Source: a bacterium
GTDB taxonomy: Bacteria; Bacillota; Bacilli; Lactobacillales; Streptococcaceae
Direction of reading: 5' to 3'
Length of the DNA stretch: 64,000 nucleotides
Assembly: GCA_905221505.1 (NCBI GenBank)
Contig: CAJNDL010000004.1
Coordinates: 6,658-70,657, forward strand
In this document: piece by piece, positions 17,531 to 28,491 of the stretch
How positions within the stretch are numbered: the first letter of the stretch is position 1
Layout: every line of letters starts with the position of its first letter
Notes under the pieces: generated by a model
The model's database searches: none
Seen by the model: the letters and a program-made list of their open reading frames with translations, nothing else
Told to the model about the DNA's origin: nothing
Position numbers and translations under genes: made by a program

Positions 17531-18322
17531 ATGGATTACAAGGTCAGTATGTTTTTAAAAGGGATGAAAAATAAGCAATTCTTTTTAGCAATATTAATTA
17601 TTTTAACTTCTATGATATTTTCTGTAAGTGCATTTATTGAAGAGGGGATGGAGTATTTTTTTAATCACGATTATATTGTGGCATTTTTACAAGGTTATAA
17701 TGGTGATAGGTCGTTGTTAATAGTTTTGGCACCTCTTATTGCAACAATTCCTTTTGCGTCACAGCATATCGAAAATAGAAAAAGTGGAACAATGAAATAT
17801 ATTGTATCAAGGATGGGATATAAACAGTATTTTAATTCTATTTTTATAATCAATGGATTCATATCATTTACAACATTTATTTTTGGAATGTTATTATTCT
17901 TGATAATGTCAATTTTATTTTTTAATAGAAGTATAAATATGGATGCTTATTATGCAATAACAAAAGTTTCTATTTATGAATCAGCAGTGAGGACATCTCC
18001 GTTATTTTATGTAGTAATAATCATTTTACATTGTTCCTTTGTTGGCGTTGCATATAGTAGTGTTGGATTGGCGATGTCATATTTTATTAAGAGCAAATTT
18101 GTTGCATGGTTATCCCCATTTATTTTAACGACAATAGGATCATTGTTTGCGATGTTTTTAGGTCTTACTAAAATTGAACCAATGGCAATTTTTGATGTTT
18201 CAAGAGTAAAAGGAATAAGCGTAATATTTGTTTTTGTATACTTAATCCTTATAGTAGTAATATCATATTGGATATCGTATAAAAAATTTAAAAGGGATAT
18301 AGAAACTGATGAAGAAATTTAA
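17531..18322 (+). CDS. ABC-2-type membrane protein 1 of the DUF2712 cassette
   Basis: The 263 aa protein has about six transmembrane helices. A TM helix near the N-terminus is followed by an outside loop, and by the cytoplasmic motif HIENRKSGTMKYIVSRMGYKQYF, which resembles the coupling segment of ABC-2 permeases. RBS is AGGAGAG. It overlaps the next gene by 14 bp. Codon use is very AT-rich compared with the flanking argGH and mnmA genes, suggesting acquisition from elsewhere. Confidence 0.7.
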   Translation: MDYKVSMFLKGMKNKQFFLAILIILTSMIFSVSAFIEEGMEYFFNHDYIVAFLQGYNGDRSLLIVLAPLIATIPFASQHIENRKSGTMKYIVSRMGYKQYFNSIFIINGFISFTTFIFGMLLFLIMSILFFNRSINMDAYYAITKVSIYESAVRTSPLFYVVIIILHCSFVGVAYSSVGLAMSYFIKSKFVAWLSPFILTTIGSLFAMFLGLTKIEPMAIFDVSRVKGISVIFVFVYLILIVVISYWISYKKFKRDIETDEEI

Positions 18323-19115
18323 AGAATTAAAAAATAAAGAAGATTTTTATATAGGTTTTATATATTTATTAGTTGCTTTTGCTATATTAGCAAATTTTAG
18401 TCAGCTGATAGTATTGAAATATAAATTTGGGAATTTTCATTTTGGTGAGCTGATTCTTATCATGTTTAATGATTCCTATACTGGATATTTCACATTTCCG
18501 TTTTTATTAGCTTTCATAATGATGCTACAAAGCCCAGTTGAACAAAATATATTTTTTGTACTAAGTAGGTATTCAAGTAGAAATGATTTTTATAGAAATA
18601 AGCATTTTAAAATTTTGAAAAGTGTGATTTATTATGTGGTTAGTATTTGTATATTTTCCACTATAGTAGGAATAGGGGATTCTAACTTTGGCATTGGCAT
18701 TTCAACAGCCACAAAAAAATTTTCAGAAACGTATTTATTTGGAAATTTTGAAACGAATATAGTAATTTATGAGATAGTAAAGATAATAATTTTACAAGGA
18801 TTATTGCTATATTTCTTTTCCCTGCTCCATGCACTTTTAACACAGTTTAGAATATCACAATCGTTAGTATTTGTTATCTATACGGGCATTTTGATTATAA
18901 TGGCGGGTTCAACATTGGGCTTTTTAGGAGAACATCTGAGAGCATTTTCATTGTTTTCCATTTCTGGTTCAGTGTATGGTTACGGCATAAATTTCATTGG
19001 TAGATGTGGGATATTGGTATTTGTTGATGCAATGTTGCTTCTATTAAATTTTAAAATATTTGAAAATAAAGATATTGCATTACCTAAAGGAAGTAAGCAG
19101 TATCAAAATGAGTAA
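18309..19115 (+). CDS. ABC-2-type membrane protein 2 of the DUF2712 cassette
   Basis: The 268 aa protein has about six hydrophobic helices and a charged N-terminus (MKKFKELKNKEDFYIGFIYL). A cytoplasmic segment, SRYSSRNDFYRNKHFKIL, is comparable to that of the partner permease. Its start is inside the preceding gene, so the two permeases are translationally coupled and probably form a heterodimer. No closer family assignment is possible by eye. Confidence 0.65.
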   Translation: MKKFKELKNKEDFYIGFIYLLVAFAILANFSQLIVLKYKFGNFHFGELILIMFNDSYTGYFTFPFLLAFIMMLQSPVEQNIFFVLSRYSSRNDFYRNKHFKILKSVIYYVVSICIFSTIVGIGDSNFGIGISTATKKFSETYLFGNFETNIVIYEIVKIIILQGLLLYFFSLLHALLTQFRISQSLVFVIYTGILIIMAGSTLGFLGEHLRAFSLFSISGSVYGYGINFIGRCGILVFVDAMLLLLNFKIFENKDIALPKGSKQYQNE

Positions 19116-19128
19116 GGAGTTGAAACGT

Positions 19129-19776
19129 ATGAATTGTATAAAAGTAGATCATCTTTCAAAAATATTTGGGAAAAAGTATGTTATAGATGATGTTAGTTAT
19201 GTTTTTGAATCAGGTAAAATATATGGAATTGTAGGAACCAATGGATGCGGTAAAAGTGTATTATTTAAAATGCTTTCAGGATTAATGAAACCTACTACTG
19301 GTAAGATTACAGTTGGGAGTGTAATTGTTGGGGAAAATGGTTCTATGCCACTTGATGTAGGGTTACTTATTGAACATCCGGGATTTTTGCCTAGTCTAAC
19401 TGCATTAGAGAATTTAGAGCAATTAGCTGCAATCAAAAATAAAATTACTAAGAAAGAGATTGAGGAAGTATTGAATAAGGTAGGTTTATATCAGGATAAA
19501 GATGTAAAAGTAAAAAATTATTCATTAGGCATGCTACAAAGATTAGGGATTGCCCAAGCATTGATGGAAAATCCTAAGATTTTACTCCTAGATGAACCAT
19601 TTAATAGTATGGACTATGAAGGTGTAGAAGAACTTAGAAAAATAATTAAGAGTTATGCTCGAAAGAATCATATTACTATGTTGGTCACATCTCACAATAA
19701 AGAGGATATTGAAGTATTATCTGATATTGTTCTTGAATTGAAAAACGGTAAATTAGTTAAGACATCTAACTTTTAG
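19129..19776 (+). CDS. ABC transporter ATPase of the DUF2712 cassette
   Basis: The 215 aa ATPase starts at ATG 19129, nine bases after AAGGAG; ATGs further upstream overlap the permease. Walker A is GTNGCGKS (note Cys before Gly-Lys), signature YSLGMLQRLGIAQA, Walker B ILLLDEPFNSMD, switch His in TSHNKED. It resembles the CcmA/BcrA class that drives ABC-2 exporters. With the two permeases it forms a complete transporter, probably for export of, or self-protection from, the DUF2712-like protein. Confidence 0.88.
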   Translation: MNCIKVDHLSKIFGKKYVIDDVSYVFESGKIYGIVGTNGCGKSVLFKMLSGLMKPTTGKITVGSVIVGENGSMPLDVGLLIEHPGFLPSLTALENLEQLAAIKNKITKKEIEEVLNKVGLYQDKDVKVKNYSLGMLQRLGIAQALMENPKILLLDEPFNSMDYEGVEELRKIIKSYARKNHITMLVTSHNKEDIEVLSDIVLELKNGKLVKTSNF

Positions 19777-19812
19777 TAATGGTAGCTGGCTAACTTTATT
19801 ATAGGTTTTTCA

Positions 19813-19940
19813 ATATACTTTCCCGAAATCATAACGCATGATTTTCTCCTTTTCGTGAAAAAAGTTAACAAAGAATAAAATCCTATTAAAAATATTGTAT
19901 CATAGTAATATAAAAAGTAAAAAAGAAAGCTAAAATAAGT
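19813..19940 (-). pseudogene. duplicated rtgR 5' end with its operator
   Basis: From 19813 the DNA copies 16501-16628 with few changes: the first nine codons of rtgR (start codon at 19837-19839, minus strand), its ribosome site, and the GTGAAAAAAGTTAAC operator (19855-19882). The coding part breaks off at 19813. The operator copy sits upstream of the second 37-aa/195-aa unit and could bring that unit under RtgR-like control. Confidence 0.8.
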
Positions 19941-20002
19941 TTGGTGTAATTTTAATATGGGGTTAATGAGTACTATGATGTAGCTAGAAAAGGGGTGGAA
20001 AA

Positions 20003-20116
20003 ATGTTTAAAAATAAGGAACTTTTTCGAGTAGTCATGATATTTGTGATAGGAATTATCCTCATTTTAATGACACCAGTCTTATTTAAAGTTATGATGGA
20101 CCTATTTTCAAAATAA
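20003..20116 (+). CDS. 37-aa hydrophobic peptide, copy 2
   Basis: Opens at ATG 20003 behind AGGGGTGG. It differs from copy 1 at residues 2 (Leu to Phe), 21 (Val to Ile) and 25 (Ile to Val), all conservative. That pattern suggests the peptide is under selection. The stop is followed by a CGACTCT/AGAGTCG hairpin before the 195-aa gene. Confidence 0.65.
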   Translation: MFKNKELFRVVMIFVIGIILILMTPVLFKVMMDLFSK

Positions 20117-20161
20117 ACACGACTCTGCTTTAGGTAGAGTCGTGAATCAGGAGGTTAAGTG

Positions 20162-20749
20162 ATGAACTACAATTTAAAATATCTTTTATCAGGAATATTT
20201 ATTATAGTCTTTATAGGTTTTCTAGTCTGGATGCGTTATTTTAATCAGAAGAAGGAAGAAGAGCATTCGGATGTGTCTTTTGAAGCGAGATTAGACAGTG
20301 AGGTTAAGACATTATATAAACAACTAGGATTGGGTGAGGAGCCTCATTATTTCTTAGCCTATCGCTACCTACATCCCTGGTTTAATTTGGCGATTTTACC
20401 ACCAACAGTTGAAATTTTCTTAACTAAAATAGCGCTGGTGATGGTGACTCCAGATGAACTACTGATAAGAAATCTTGGGAATGGGATGACTTTCACAAGT
20501 GAGCACCATCGTGATTTGCGACAAGGACTTATCCGCATTCCAAAATCAGAGATGAAAGAATTTGAGATTCGCAACTGGAAAAGAGTTTTTATATTTGGCG
20601 ATTTTTTGACAATTAAAACAAGCCAACATAGCTATTATTTGCAGGTTAGAGATGATGGACTTCAAAAAGGAAGTCTTTCTACCAAACACTTCTCCGACTT
20701 GAAACGACAAGATTTTCTAGGATTATTGACAGATAAAAGGACATTCTGA
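20162..20749 (+). CDS. 195-aa membrane-anchored protein of unknown function, copy 2
   Basis: The amino-acid sequence is identical to that of 8240-8827. At the DNA level the first 450 or so bases match exactly, while the last 130 carry four silent changes, and similarity fades after the downstream hairpin. ATG 20162 is chosen for its AGGAGG spacing. One N-terminal transmembrane helix and a beta-rich soluble domain are predicted. It is a likely immunity or accessory protein, unproven. Confidence 0.75.
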   Translation: MNYNLKYLLSGIFIIVFIGFLVWMRYFNQKKEEEHSDVSFEARLDSEVKTLYKQLGLGEEPHYFLAYRYLHPWFNLAILPPTVEIFLTKIALVMVTPDELLIRNLGNGMTFTSEHHRDLRQGLIRIPKSEMKEFEIRNWKRVFIFGDFLTIKTSQHSYYLQVRDDGLQKGSLSTKHFSDLKRQDFLGLLTDKRTF

Positions 20750-20786
20750 TAGACAATTGCCCAAAAAACTAACCTCTAAACATTCA

Positions 20787-20847
20787 AAAACCACACAGTG
20801 TTTTTTCAACTTGATTGTGTTCAAGACTGAAATCACTGTGTGGTTTT
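20787..20847 (+). terminator. long hairpin terminator after copy 2
   Basis: The arms AAAACCACACAGTG (20787-20800) and CACTGTGTGGTTTT (20834-20847) are a 14-bp perfect match. A nested CTTGA/TCAAG stem lies inside. Terminal T and A tracts allow action in both directions. Confidence 0.8.
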
Positions 20848-20850
20848 ATT

Positions 20851-22483
<1,633 letters not shown>

Positions 22484-22484
22484 A

Positions 22485-22512
22485 TTGACAAATTTTCTCA
22501 ATTTGCTACAAT
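22485..22512 (+). promoter_or_regulatory. promoter of the NUDIX-mnmG transcript
   Basis: TTGACA (22485-22490) and TACAAT (22507-22512) are separated by 16 bp, directly after the mnmA stop. A TGCAGG/CCTGCA hairpin lies in the leader near 22553-22573. Confidence 0.7.
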
Positions 22513-22623
22513 AATAAAAGCAATAGAAATGATGGTCAAAGCTCATGGATGTTGCAGGCTTTTTTGTCCTGCACTTCTTTGGAGTTTTGACTGTTTTTGT
22601 GTCGTTTAGAGGAAAGGACAAAA

Positions 22624-23079
22624 ATGACTCAACAAGACTTTCGGACAAAAGTGGGAAATACGGTTTTTGGCGTTCGGGCGACAGCCTTGATTCTCCAAAA
22701 TCGCAAGCTCCTAGTTACCAAAGACAAGGGCAAGTATTACACTATTGGCGGTGCGATTCAAGTCAATGAAAGCACGGAAGACGCGGTAGTCCGTGAAGTG
22801 AGGGAAGAATTAGGTGTCCGAGCTCAAGCTGGGCAGCTAGCTTTTGTGGTTGAAAATCGTTTTGAACAGGACGGTATTTCCTATCACAATATCGAGTTTC
22901 ATTATCTGGTGGACTTGCTTGAGGACGCGCCTTTGACCATGCAGGAAGATGAGAAAAGGCAGCCTTGTGAGTGGATTGACTTGGATAAGCTCCAGAATAT
23001 CCAGCTAGTTCCAGCCTTTTTGAAAACAGCCCTACCAGATTGGGACGGCCAACTAAGACACATTCATCTTGAGGAATAG
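22624..23079 (+). CDS. NUDIX hydrolase
   Basis: The 151 aa protein starts at ATG 22624 (RBS GAGGAAAGGA). The NUDIX box is visible as GGAIQVNESTEDAVVREVREELGV, matching GX5EX7REUXEEXGU, from about residue 41. It hydrolyses a nucleoside diphosphate linked to another group; substrate unknown. It ends 9 bp before mnmG and is likely cotranscribed. Confidence 0.9.
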   Translation: MTQQDFRTKVGNTVFGVRATALILQNRKLLVTKDKGKYYTIGGAIQVNESTEDAVVREVREELGVRAQAGQLAFVVENRFEQDGISYHNIEFHYLVDLLEDAPLTMQEDEKRQPCEWIDLDKLQNIQLVPAFLKTALPDWDGQLRHIHLEE

Positions 23080-23088
23080 GAGAGAAAC

Positions 23089-25002
23089 ATGACTTATAAT
23101 TTTACAGAAGAATACGATATTATTGTAATTGGTGCGGGACACGCTGGGGTAGAAGCATCCCTAGCAGCCAGCCGTATGGGTTGTAAGGTCTTGCTTGCGA
23201 CCATCAACATTGAAATGCTGGCTTTCATGCCTTGTAATCCCTCTATCGGTGGTTCTGCCAAAGGGATTGTTGTGCGTGAAGTAGATGCCCTTGGTGGAGA
23301 GATGGCCAAAACCATTGACAAGACTTACATCCAGATGAAGATGCTCAACACAGGGAAAGGTCCAGCCGTTCGTGCCCTTCGTGCGCAGGCTGACAAGGAG
23401 CTTTACTCTAAGGAAATGCGCAAAACAGTTGAAAATCAAGAGAATTTGACCCTTCGTCAAACCATGATTGATGAGATTTTGGTAGAAGATGGCAAGGTTG
23501 TCGGTGTGCGTACAGCGACCCATCAAGAATATGCTGCTAAGGCTGTTATCGTGACCACAGGGACTGCTCTCCGTGGGGAAATTATCATCGGAGACCTCAA
23601 GTATTCGTCAGGACCTAACCATAGCCTAGCTTCGATTAACCTTGCTGATAACCTTAAGGAATTAGGACTCGAAATTGGTCGTTTCAAGACGGGAACACCT
23701 CCACGTGTCAAGGCTTCTTCTATCAATTACGACGTGACAGAGATTCAGCCAGGGGACGAAGCGCCTAATCACTTCTCATATACTTCACGTGATGAAGACT
23801 ATGTCAAGGACCAAGTGCCATGCTGGTTGACCTATACCAACGGTACCAGTCATGAGATTATTCAAAACAATCTCCACCGTGCGCCTATGTTCACAGGTGT
23901 AGTCAAGGGAGTGGGGCCTCGTTACTGTCCGTCGATTGAGGACAAGATTGTGCGCTTTGCGGACAAGGAACGCCACCAACTCTTCCTAGAGCCAGAAGGG
24001 CGCAATACAGAGGAAGTCTACGTCCAAGGACTTTCAACTAGTCTGCCTGAGGATGTCCAACGTGAGCTGGTTCATTCCATCAAAGGTTTGGAAAATGCTG
24101 AGATGATGCGAACAGGTTATGCCATTGAGTATGACATGGTCTTGCCTCATCAATTGCGTGCGACTTTGGAAACCAAGAAAATTTCAGGTCTCTTCACTGC
24201 TGGTCAGACAAATGGAACGTCAGGTTACGAAGAAGCTGCTGGTCAAGGGATTATCGCTGGTATCAACGCGGCTCTGAAAATCCAAGGCAAGACTGAGTTG
24301 ATTTTGAAGCGCAGTGACGGTTATATCGGGGTGATGATTGATGACTTGGTGACCAAGGGCACCATTGAACCCTACCGTCTCTTGACCAGTCGTGCTGAAT
24401 ACCGTCTCATTCTCCGTCATGACAATGCCGATATGCGTTTGACAGAGATGGGACGTGAGATTGGTCTTGTGGATGATGAACGTTGGGCTCGATTTGAGAT
24501 TAAGAAAAACCAATTTGACAATGAGATGAAGCGCCTAGACAGTATCAAACTCAAGCCAGTCAAGGAAACCAATGCTAAGGTTGAGGAGATGGGCTTCAAG
24601 CCATTGACAGATGCCGTGACAGCTAAGGAATTCCTTCGCCGTCCAGAAGTTTCTTATCAAGATGTGGTGGCCTTCATCGGACCAGCTGCAGAAGACTTGG
24701 ATGATAAGATTATCGAATTGATTGAAACAGAAATCAAGTACGAAGGCTATATTTCCAAAGCCATGGATCAGGTTGCCAAGATGAAACGCATGGAAGAAAA
24801 ACGCATTCCAGCCAATATTGATTGGGATGATATTGATTCTATCGCAACAGAAGCCCGTCAGAAGTTCAAACTCATCAATCCAGAAACCATCGGCCAAGCC
24901 AGCCGTATTTCGGGAGTAAACCCAGCAGATATTTCTATTTTGATGGTGTATCTGGAAGGTAAAAATCGTAGTATTTCTAAAACTCTTCAAAAATCAAAAT
25001 GA
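23089..25002 (+). CDS. mnmG: tRNA uridine 5-carboxymethylaminomethyl modification enzyme, FAD-binding
   Basis: The 637 aa protein has the FAD-binding [10 protein letters not shown] motif near residue 15 and the family stretches CNPSIGG and GTALRG. It acts with MnmE on U34 of several tRNAs. Length is typical. The last codons (KTLQKSK) lie within a degenerate BOX-like repeat that begins at about 24982, so the repeat appears to have supplied the present C-terminus. Confidence 0.97.
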   Translation: MTYNFTEEYDIIVIGAGHAGVEASLAASRMGCKVLLATINIEMLAFMPCNPSIGGSAKGIVVREVDALGGEMAKTIDKTYIQMKMLNTGKGPAVRALRAQADKELYSKEMRKTVENQENLTLRQTMIDEILVEDGKVVGVRTATHQEYAAKAVIVTTGTALRGEIIIGDLKYSSGPNHSLASINLADNLKELGLEIGRFKTGTPPRVKASSINYDVTEIQPGDEAPNHFSYTSRDEDYVKDQVPCWLTYTNGTSHEIIQNNLHRAPMFTGVVKGVGPRYCPSIEDKIVRFADKERHQLFLEPEGRNTEEVYVQGLSTSLPEDVQRELVHSIKGLENAEMMRTGYAIEYDMVLPHQLRATLETKKISGLFTAGQTNGTSGYEEAAGQGIIAGINAALKIQGKTELILKRSDGYIGVMIDDLVTKGTIEPYRLLTSRAEYRLILRHDNADMRLTEMGREIGLVDDERWARFEIKKNQFDNEMKRLDSIKLKPVKETNAKVEEMGFKPLTDAVTAKEFLRRPEVSYQDVVAFIGPAAEDLDDKIIELIETEIKYEGYISKAMDQVAKMKRMEEKRIPANIDWDDIDSIATEARQKFKLINPETIGQASRISGVNPADISILMVYLEGKNRSISKTLQKSK

Positions 25003-25081
25003 TACGTCGTCGGCTTCGGCTCACCTAACTTAAGTTATGCTTTCGCCTAGCCTTCTAGTCTGATTTCGATTTTTATTGAGT
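24982..25081 (+). repeat. degenerate BOX-like repeat overlapping the mnmG stop
   Basis: ACTCTTCAAAAATCAAAATG resembles the boxA start. GCCTTCTAGTCTGATTTCG followed by TTTTTATTGAGT resembles boxC. The middle is unlike standard BOX modules, and GCTCACCTAACTTAAGTTATG in it can fold. Similarity is partial and judged by eye. Confidence 0.5.
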
Positions 25082-25144
25082 TTCAATCTTAAAAGAAAAC
25101 ATAGAGAAAAACAGCTCCGAAGATGGGGCTGTTTTGTTGACTTG

Positions 25145-25295
25145 TACTCAATGAAAATCAAAGAGCAAACTAGGAAGCTAGCCGCAGGCTGCTCAAAACA
25201 CTGTTTTGAGGTTGTAGATGAAACTGACGAAGTCAGTAACCATACCTACGACAAGGCGAAGCTGACGTGGTTTGAAGAGATTTTCGAAGAGTATT
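25145..25295 (-). repeat. BOX element (A-B-C type)
   Basis: In reverse orientation, boxC starts TACTCAATGAAAATC, boxB contains CAAAACACTGTTTTGAG and ACTGACGAAGTCAGT, and boxA ends with GATTTTCGAAGAGTATT. The boxA end abuts the rnjA stop codon. Translated frames through it are not genes. Confidence 0.92.
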
Positions 25296-26973
25296 ATTCT
25301 TCATCTGGTGTGAGGATCATTGGGATGATAATCGGTTCACGTTCGGTATTTTCATAGAGGAAGGGGCGAATGGCGTTAACAATAGCACCATTGACAGATT
25401 GCACGCTAGCATCCTTGTTTTTCAATGCGATACGAATTGCATTGAAGAGGATGCGTTGGCTTTGGCGAATCAAGTCGCCAGACTCTCTCATGTAGACAAA
25501 GCCTCGGCTAAGGATGTCTGGACCAGACAGAATCATCTGCGACTTGAAGTCAACAGTTGCGACTGCTAGAACGACACCGTCTTCAGATAGATCACGACGA
25601 TCTTTGAGGACAGCAGCACCGATTTCACCGATACGATTTCCATCGACATAGATGTCTTGGGCATTGAAATGACCTGCGATACGAGCAGAGTCAGCAGTAA
25701 GGGCAAGCACATCACCATTGCTCATGATAAAGATATTGTCCTTCTCAACACCAGTATCCACCGCTAGCCCAGCGTGGACTTTTTGCATGCGGTATTCACC
25801 GTGGACAGGCATGAAGTATTTTGGCTTAATCAAGCGGAGCATGAGTTTTTGCTCTTGCTGACCACCGTGTCCAGATGTATGGATATTGTTCACTTTACCG
25901 TGGATAACTTCGACACCAGCTTCAGAAATGATGTTAATCAGCTTGTTGACGCTAGTAGTGTTTCCAGGGATTGGACTAGAAGAGAAGATGACAGTATCGC
26001 CGGGTTGGAGTTGTACCTGACGGTGGGTTCCGTTGGCGATACGAGAGAGGGCTGCCATCGGCTCACCCTGACTACCTGTACAGAGGATAAGAACCTCGCC
26101 TGCAGGGTAATCTTTGATTTCATTTGGCTCGATAAAGGTTCCCTTAGGAGCTTTGATGTAGCCAAGGTCGATTCCGTTGACAATGGCCTTTTCCATAGAA
26201 CGACCAAAGACTGCAATCTTGCGTCCAGTCTTAACAGCGGCTTCAGTTGCTTGCTGGAGACGGAAGATATTTGAGGCAAAGGATGCAAAGATGATACGTC
26301 CTTCAATGCCTTGGATAATCTTCATGATGGACTGGCCAACGACTTTTTCAGAGTTGGTAAAGGTTGGAATTTCTGCATTTGTCGAGTCAGACAGGAGACA
26401 GAGTACACCTTCTTCACCAAGCGCAGCCATACGGTGCAAATCTGCTGGTTCACCAACTGGTGTTAAGTCAAACTTGAAGTCACCCGTACAGACAATTTTC
26501 CCTTGAGGAGTATGAATGACAATCCCCAAAGGCTCTGGAATAGAGTGAGTAGTTCTAAAGAAAGTTGCCTTGAGATTTTTAAAGGTCAACTCTGTGTTAT
26601 GGTTGATTTCGTAAAGTTTGGCGTTGCGCAGGAGGCCGTGTTCTTCGAGTTTTCCACGGATCAAAGCCAAGGCAAGTGGTCCAGCATAGATAGGGACATT
26701 TGCTTGCTTGAGCAGGAATGGAATCCCACCGATGTGGTCCTCGTGTCCGTGTGTAATCAAAACAGCCTTGACGCGGTCGATATTGTCCACAATGTAAGAG
26801 TAATCAGGAATGACATAGTCGATACCAAGCAAGTCATCTTCTGGGAATTTAATCCCAGCATCGACGATAATAATCTCATCTTGGTATTCAATCCCATATG
26901 TGTTTTTCCCGATTTCTCCCAGACCACCGATGGCAAAAACGCCGACTTCTTCAGGTTTAAGAGTATAGGCCAT
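25294..26973 (-). CDS. rnjA: ribonuclease J1
   Basis: The 559 aa protein has a metallo-beta-lactamase fold with the zinc motif HGHEDHIGG near residue 75, then the beta-CASP motifs and a C-terminal domain. It is a cytoplasmic 5' exonuclease/endonuclease central to mRNA decay. It follows rpoY by a single base, the common Firmicute arrangement. Its stop codon coincides with the edge of a BOX element. Confidence 0.95.
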   Translation of the reverse strand: MAYTLKPEEVGVFAIGGLGEIGKNTYGIEYQDEIIIVDAGIKFPEDDLLGIDYVIPDYSYIVDNIDRVKAVLITHGHEDHIGGIPFLLKQANVPIYAGPLALALIRGKLEEHGLLRNAKLYEINHNTELTFKNLKATFFRTTHSIPEPLGIVIHTPQGKIVCTGDFKFDLTPVGEPADLHRMAALGEEGVLCLLSDSTNAEIPTFTNSEKVVGQSIMKIIQGIEGRIIFASFASNIFRLQQATEAAVKTGRKIAVFGRSMEKAIVNGIDLGYIKAPKGTFIEPNEIKDYPAGEVLILCTGSQGEPMAALSRIANGTHRQVQLQPGDTVIFSSSPIPGNTTSVNKLINIISEAGVEVIHGKVNNIHTSGHGGQQEQKLMLRLIKPKYFMPVHGEYRMQKVHAGLAVDTGVEKDNIFIMSNGDVLALTADSARIAGHFNAQDIYVDGNRIGEIGAAVLKDRRDLSEDGVVLAVATVDFKSQMILSGPDILSRGFVYMRESGDLIRQSQRILFNAIRIALKNKDASVQSVNGAIVNAIRPFLYENTEREPIIIPMILTPDEE

Positions 26974-26974
26974 A

Positions 26975-27208
26975 TTAGAACTCCGTAATTTCGAAGGCGC
27001 CAGTTTCTTTTTCGTAATCTAGCAATTTGTCAGACAAGAGTTCGATATACTCGATATTGTACTCTGGGCGATTTTCTTCGACAAGTTGGCGAGCAGCGAT
27101 ACGACCCTCAAGTTCTGAGCTAGCATCGATGTCTAGGTAAAGTGCGCGTGTTGTTTCACGACGTGGGCTACGTTCTTTTGTTTCTTGATAAAAAACTTTG
27201 TAAATCAT
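26975..27208 (-). CDS. rpoY: RNA polymerase epsilon subunit
   Basis: The 77 aa product starts at ATG 27208 (RBS AAAGGAAC); the longer frame to 27274 is upstream leader. [19 protein letters not shown] and [20 protein letters not shown] match the DUF1447 family now known as RNAP epsilon. It is the small accessory subunit near the RNAP active-site face. Operon with rnjA. Confidence 0.92.
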   Translation of the reverse strand: MIYKVFYQETKERSPRRETTRALYLDIDASSELEGRIAARQLVEENRPEYNIEYIELLSDKLLDYEKETGAFEITEF

Positions 27209-27384
27209 ATAGTTCCTTTCTATATTACAGGTCAGCTTATTCCAAACTTTTAGCATAGATTTGCTTGATTTCATTCCATTTTGTGTCTAGATTGACCTTG
27301 ATTCGTTACAATTATTTCAATTATACCACAAAATGAAAAATTAGTAAAAGACAGAAACGAGAAAGTCAGGGGACGATTTCCTTG

Positions 27385-27423
27385 GTAAGCGCTTGCAAAA
27401 ATAAAGAAAATGTGCTATATTGA
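27385..27423 (+). promoter_or_regulatory. promoter with cre-like site
   Basis: TTGCAA (27395-27400), a 17-bp spacer and TATATT (27418-27423) form the promoter. TGGTAAGCGCTTGCAA (27385-27400) resembles a catabolite-responsive element and covers the -35, which would suit CcpA repression of the small membrane-protein gene. Confidence 0.55.
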
Positions 27424-27488
27424 TAATGGAAGTGAAATTTATCGCTTGTCATAATTCCATATAGATTTTAAGTCAAGGAGGTTGCCCT

Positions 27489-27704
27489 ATGAATAGTTTA
27501 TTTGCTTTTGCTATCGGAGTTCGCTTGGTAGCTTTCATCGTTTTTGTTGCTTGTGTTTATGGAGGGAATCTTCTGTTTACAAAACTGGAACAACGACAAA
27601 GCAAGCTCTTGTGGAAAATTACTTTTGTGACCCTCTACTCGCTTTTTCTCCTCCTTGTAACCTATGTAGTTTGGTTTGTATTTTACTTTGGTTTAAATGC
27701 TTAG
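27489..27704 (+). CDS. 71-aa membrane protein of unknown function
   Basis: Starts at ATG 27489 behind AAGGAGG. Two hydrophobic helices (about residues 8-28 and 45-66) are joined by a basic loop, LEQRQSKLLWK. No family recognised. It stands alone behind its own promoter, between rpoY and tsaB. Confidence 0.7.
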   Translation: MNSLFAFAIGVRLVAFIVFVACVYGGNLLFTKLEQRQSKLLWKITFVTLYSLFLLLVTYVVWFVFYFGLNA

Positions 27705-27807
27705 ATGCCCTGCTTATGCTGGGGCTTTTTGTTTGGGGATAAAGAAAATTCCCATGTGCCAGCTTTTGTAGTATAATAGTAAGCAGACAAAAAGATAGGA
27801 ATGTGTT

Positions 27808-28491
27808 ATGAAAGTATTAGCTTTTGATACGTCCAGCAAGGCTCTTTCTCTCGCTATTTTAGAGGACAAGCAGGTTCTTGCCGAGATGACGATTAATATT
27901 AAGAAAAATCACAGTATTACCCTCATGCCTGCCATCGATTTTTTGATGGCAAGTTTGGATTGGACACCCAAGGATTTGGATCGAATCGTGGTGGCAGAGG
28001 GACCAGGTAGCTACACAGGTTTGCGAATTGCGGTAGCAACTGCCAAGACTTTGGCTCATACCCTGAACATCGAGTTAGTTGGTATGTCTAGCCTCTTGGC
28101 TCTGGTGCCCTACCAACAAGAAGGCTTGTTCGTCCCTTTGATGGATGCGCGTCGCAACAATGTTTACGCAGGATTTTATGAAAATGCCAAACCTGTCATG
28201 CCAGAAGCACACCTGCCTTTTGAGCGAGTGATTGAGTTAATCAAGGGCGCTAGTCAGGTAACCTTTGTCGGAGAAGTTGGCCCCTTTGTGGAGCAGATTC
28301 AAGAACACTTGCCAAGGACTAATTTCAAAGAAACCTTGCCTAATGCAGCCAATCTTGCTCTTTTGGCTTGGGACAAGGAAGCAGACTCCTTGCATGATTT
28401 TGTGCCGAATTACCTCAAGCGTGTCGAGGCTGAGGAAAACTGGCTCAAGAACCATACCGAGTCTGGTGAGTCCTACATTAAACGCCTATGA
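27808..28491 (+). CDS. tsaB: tRNA threonylcarbamoyladenosine biosynthesis protein TsaB
   Basis: The 227 aa protein has the ASKHA fold with LAFDTSSKALSLAI at the N-terminus and GPGSYTGLRIA near residue 68. It partners TsaD and TsaE in forming t6A37 on ANN-reading tRNAs. It overlaps rimI by 4 bp; tsaD follows, so all three form one operon. Confidence 0.95.
   Translation: MKVLAFDTSSKALSLAILEDKQVLAEMTINIKKNHSITLMPAIDFLMASLDWTPKDLDRIVVAEGPGSYTGLRIAVATAKTLAHTLNIELVGMSSLLALVPYQQEGLFVPLMDARRNNVYAGFYENAKPVMPEAHLPFERVIELIKGASQVTFVGEVGPFVEQIQEHLPRTNFKETLPNAANLALLAWDKEADSLHDFVPNYLKRVEAEENWLKNHTESGESYIKRL

Noticed and set aside
25076-25357. Plus-strand 93-codon frame
   Set aside because: It is the translation of a BOX element plus the antisense of the rnjA 3' end; no RBS.
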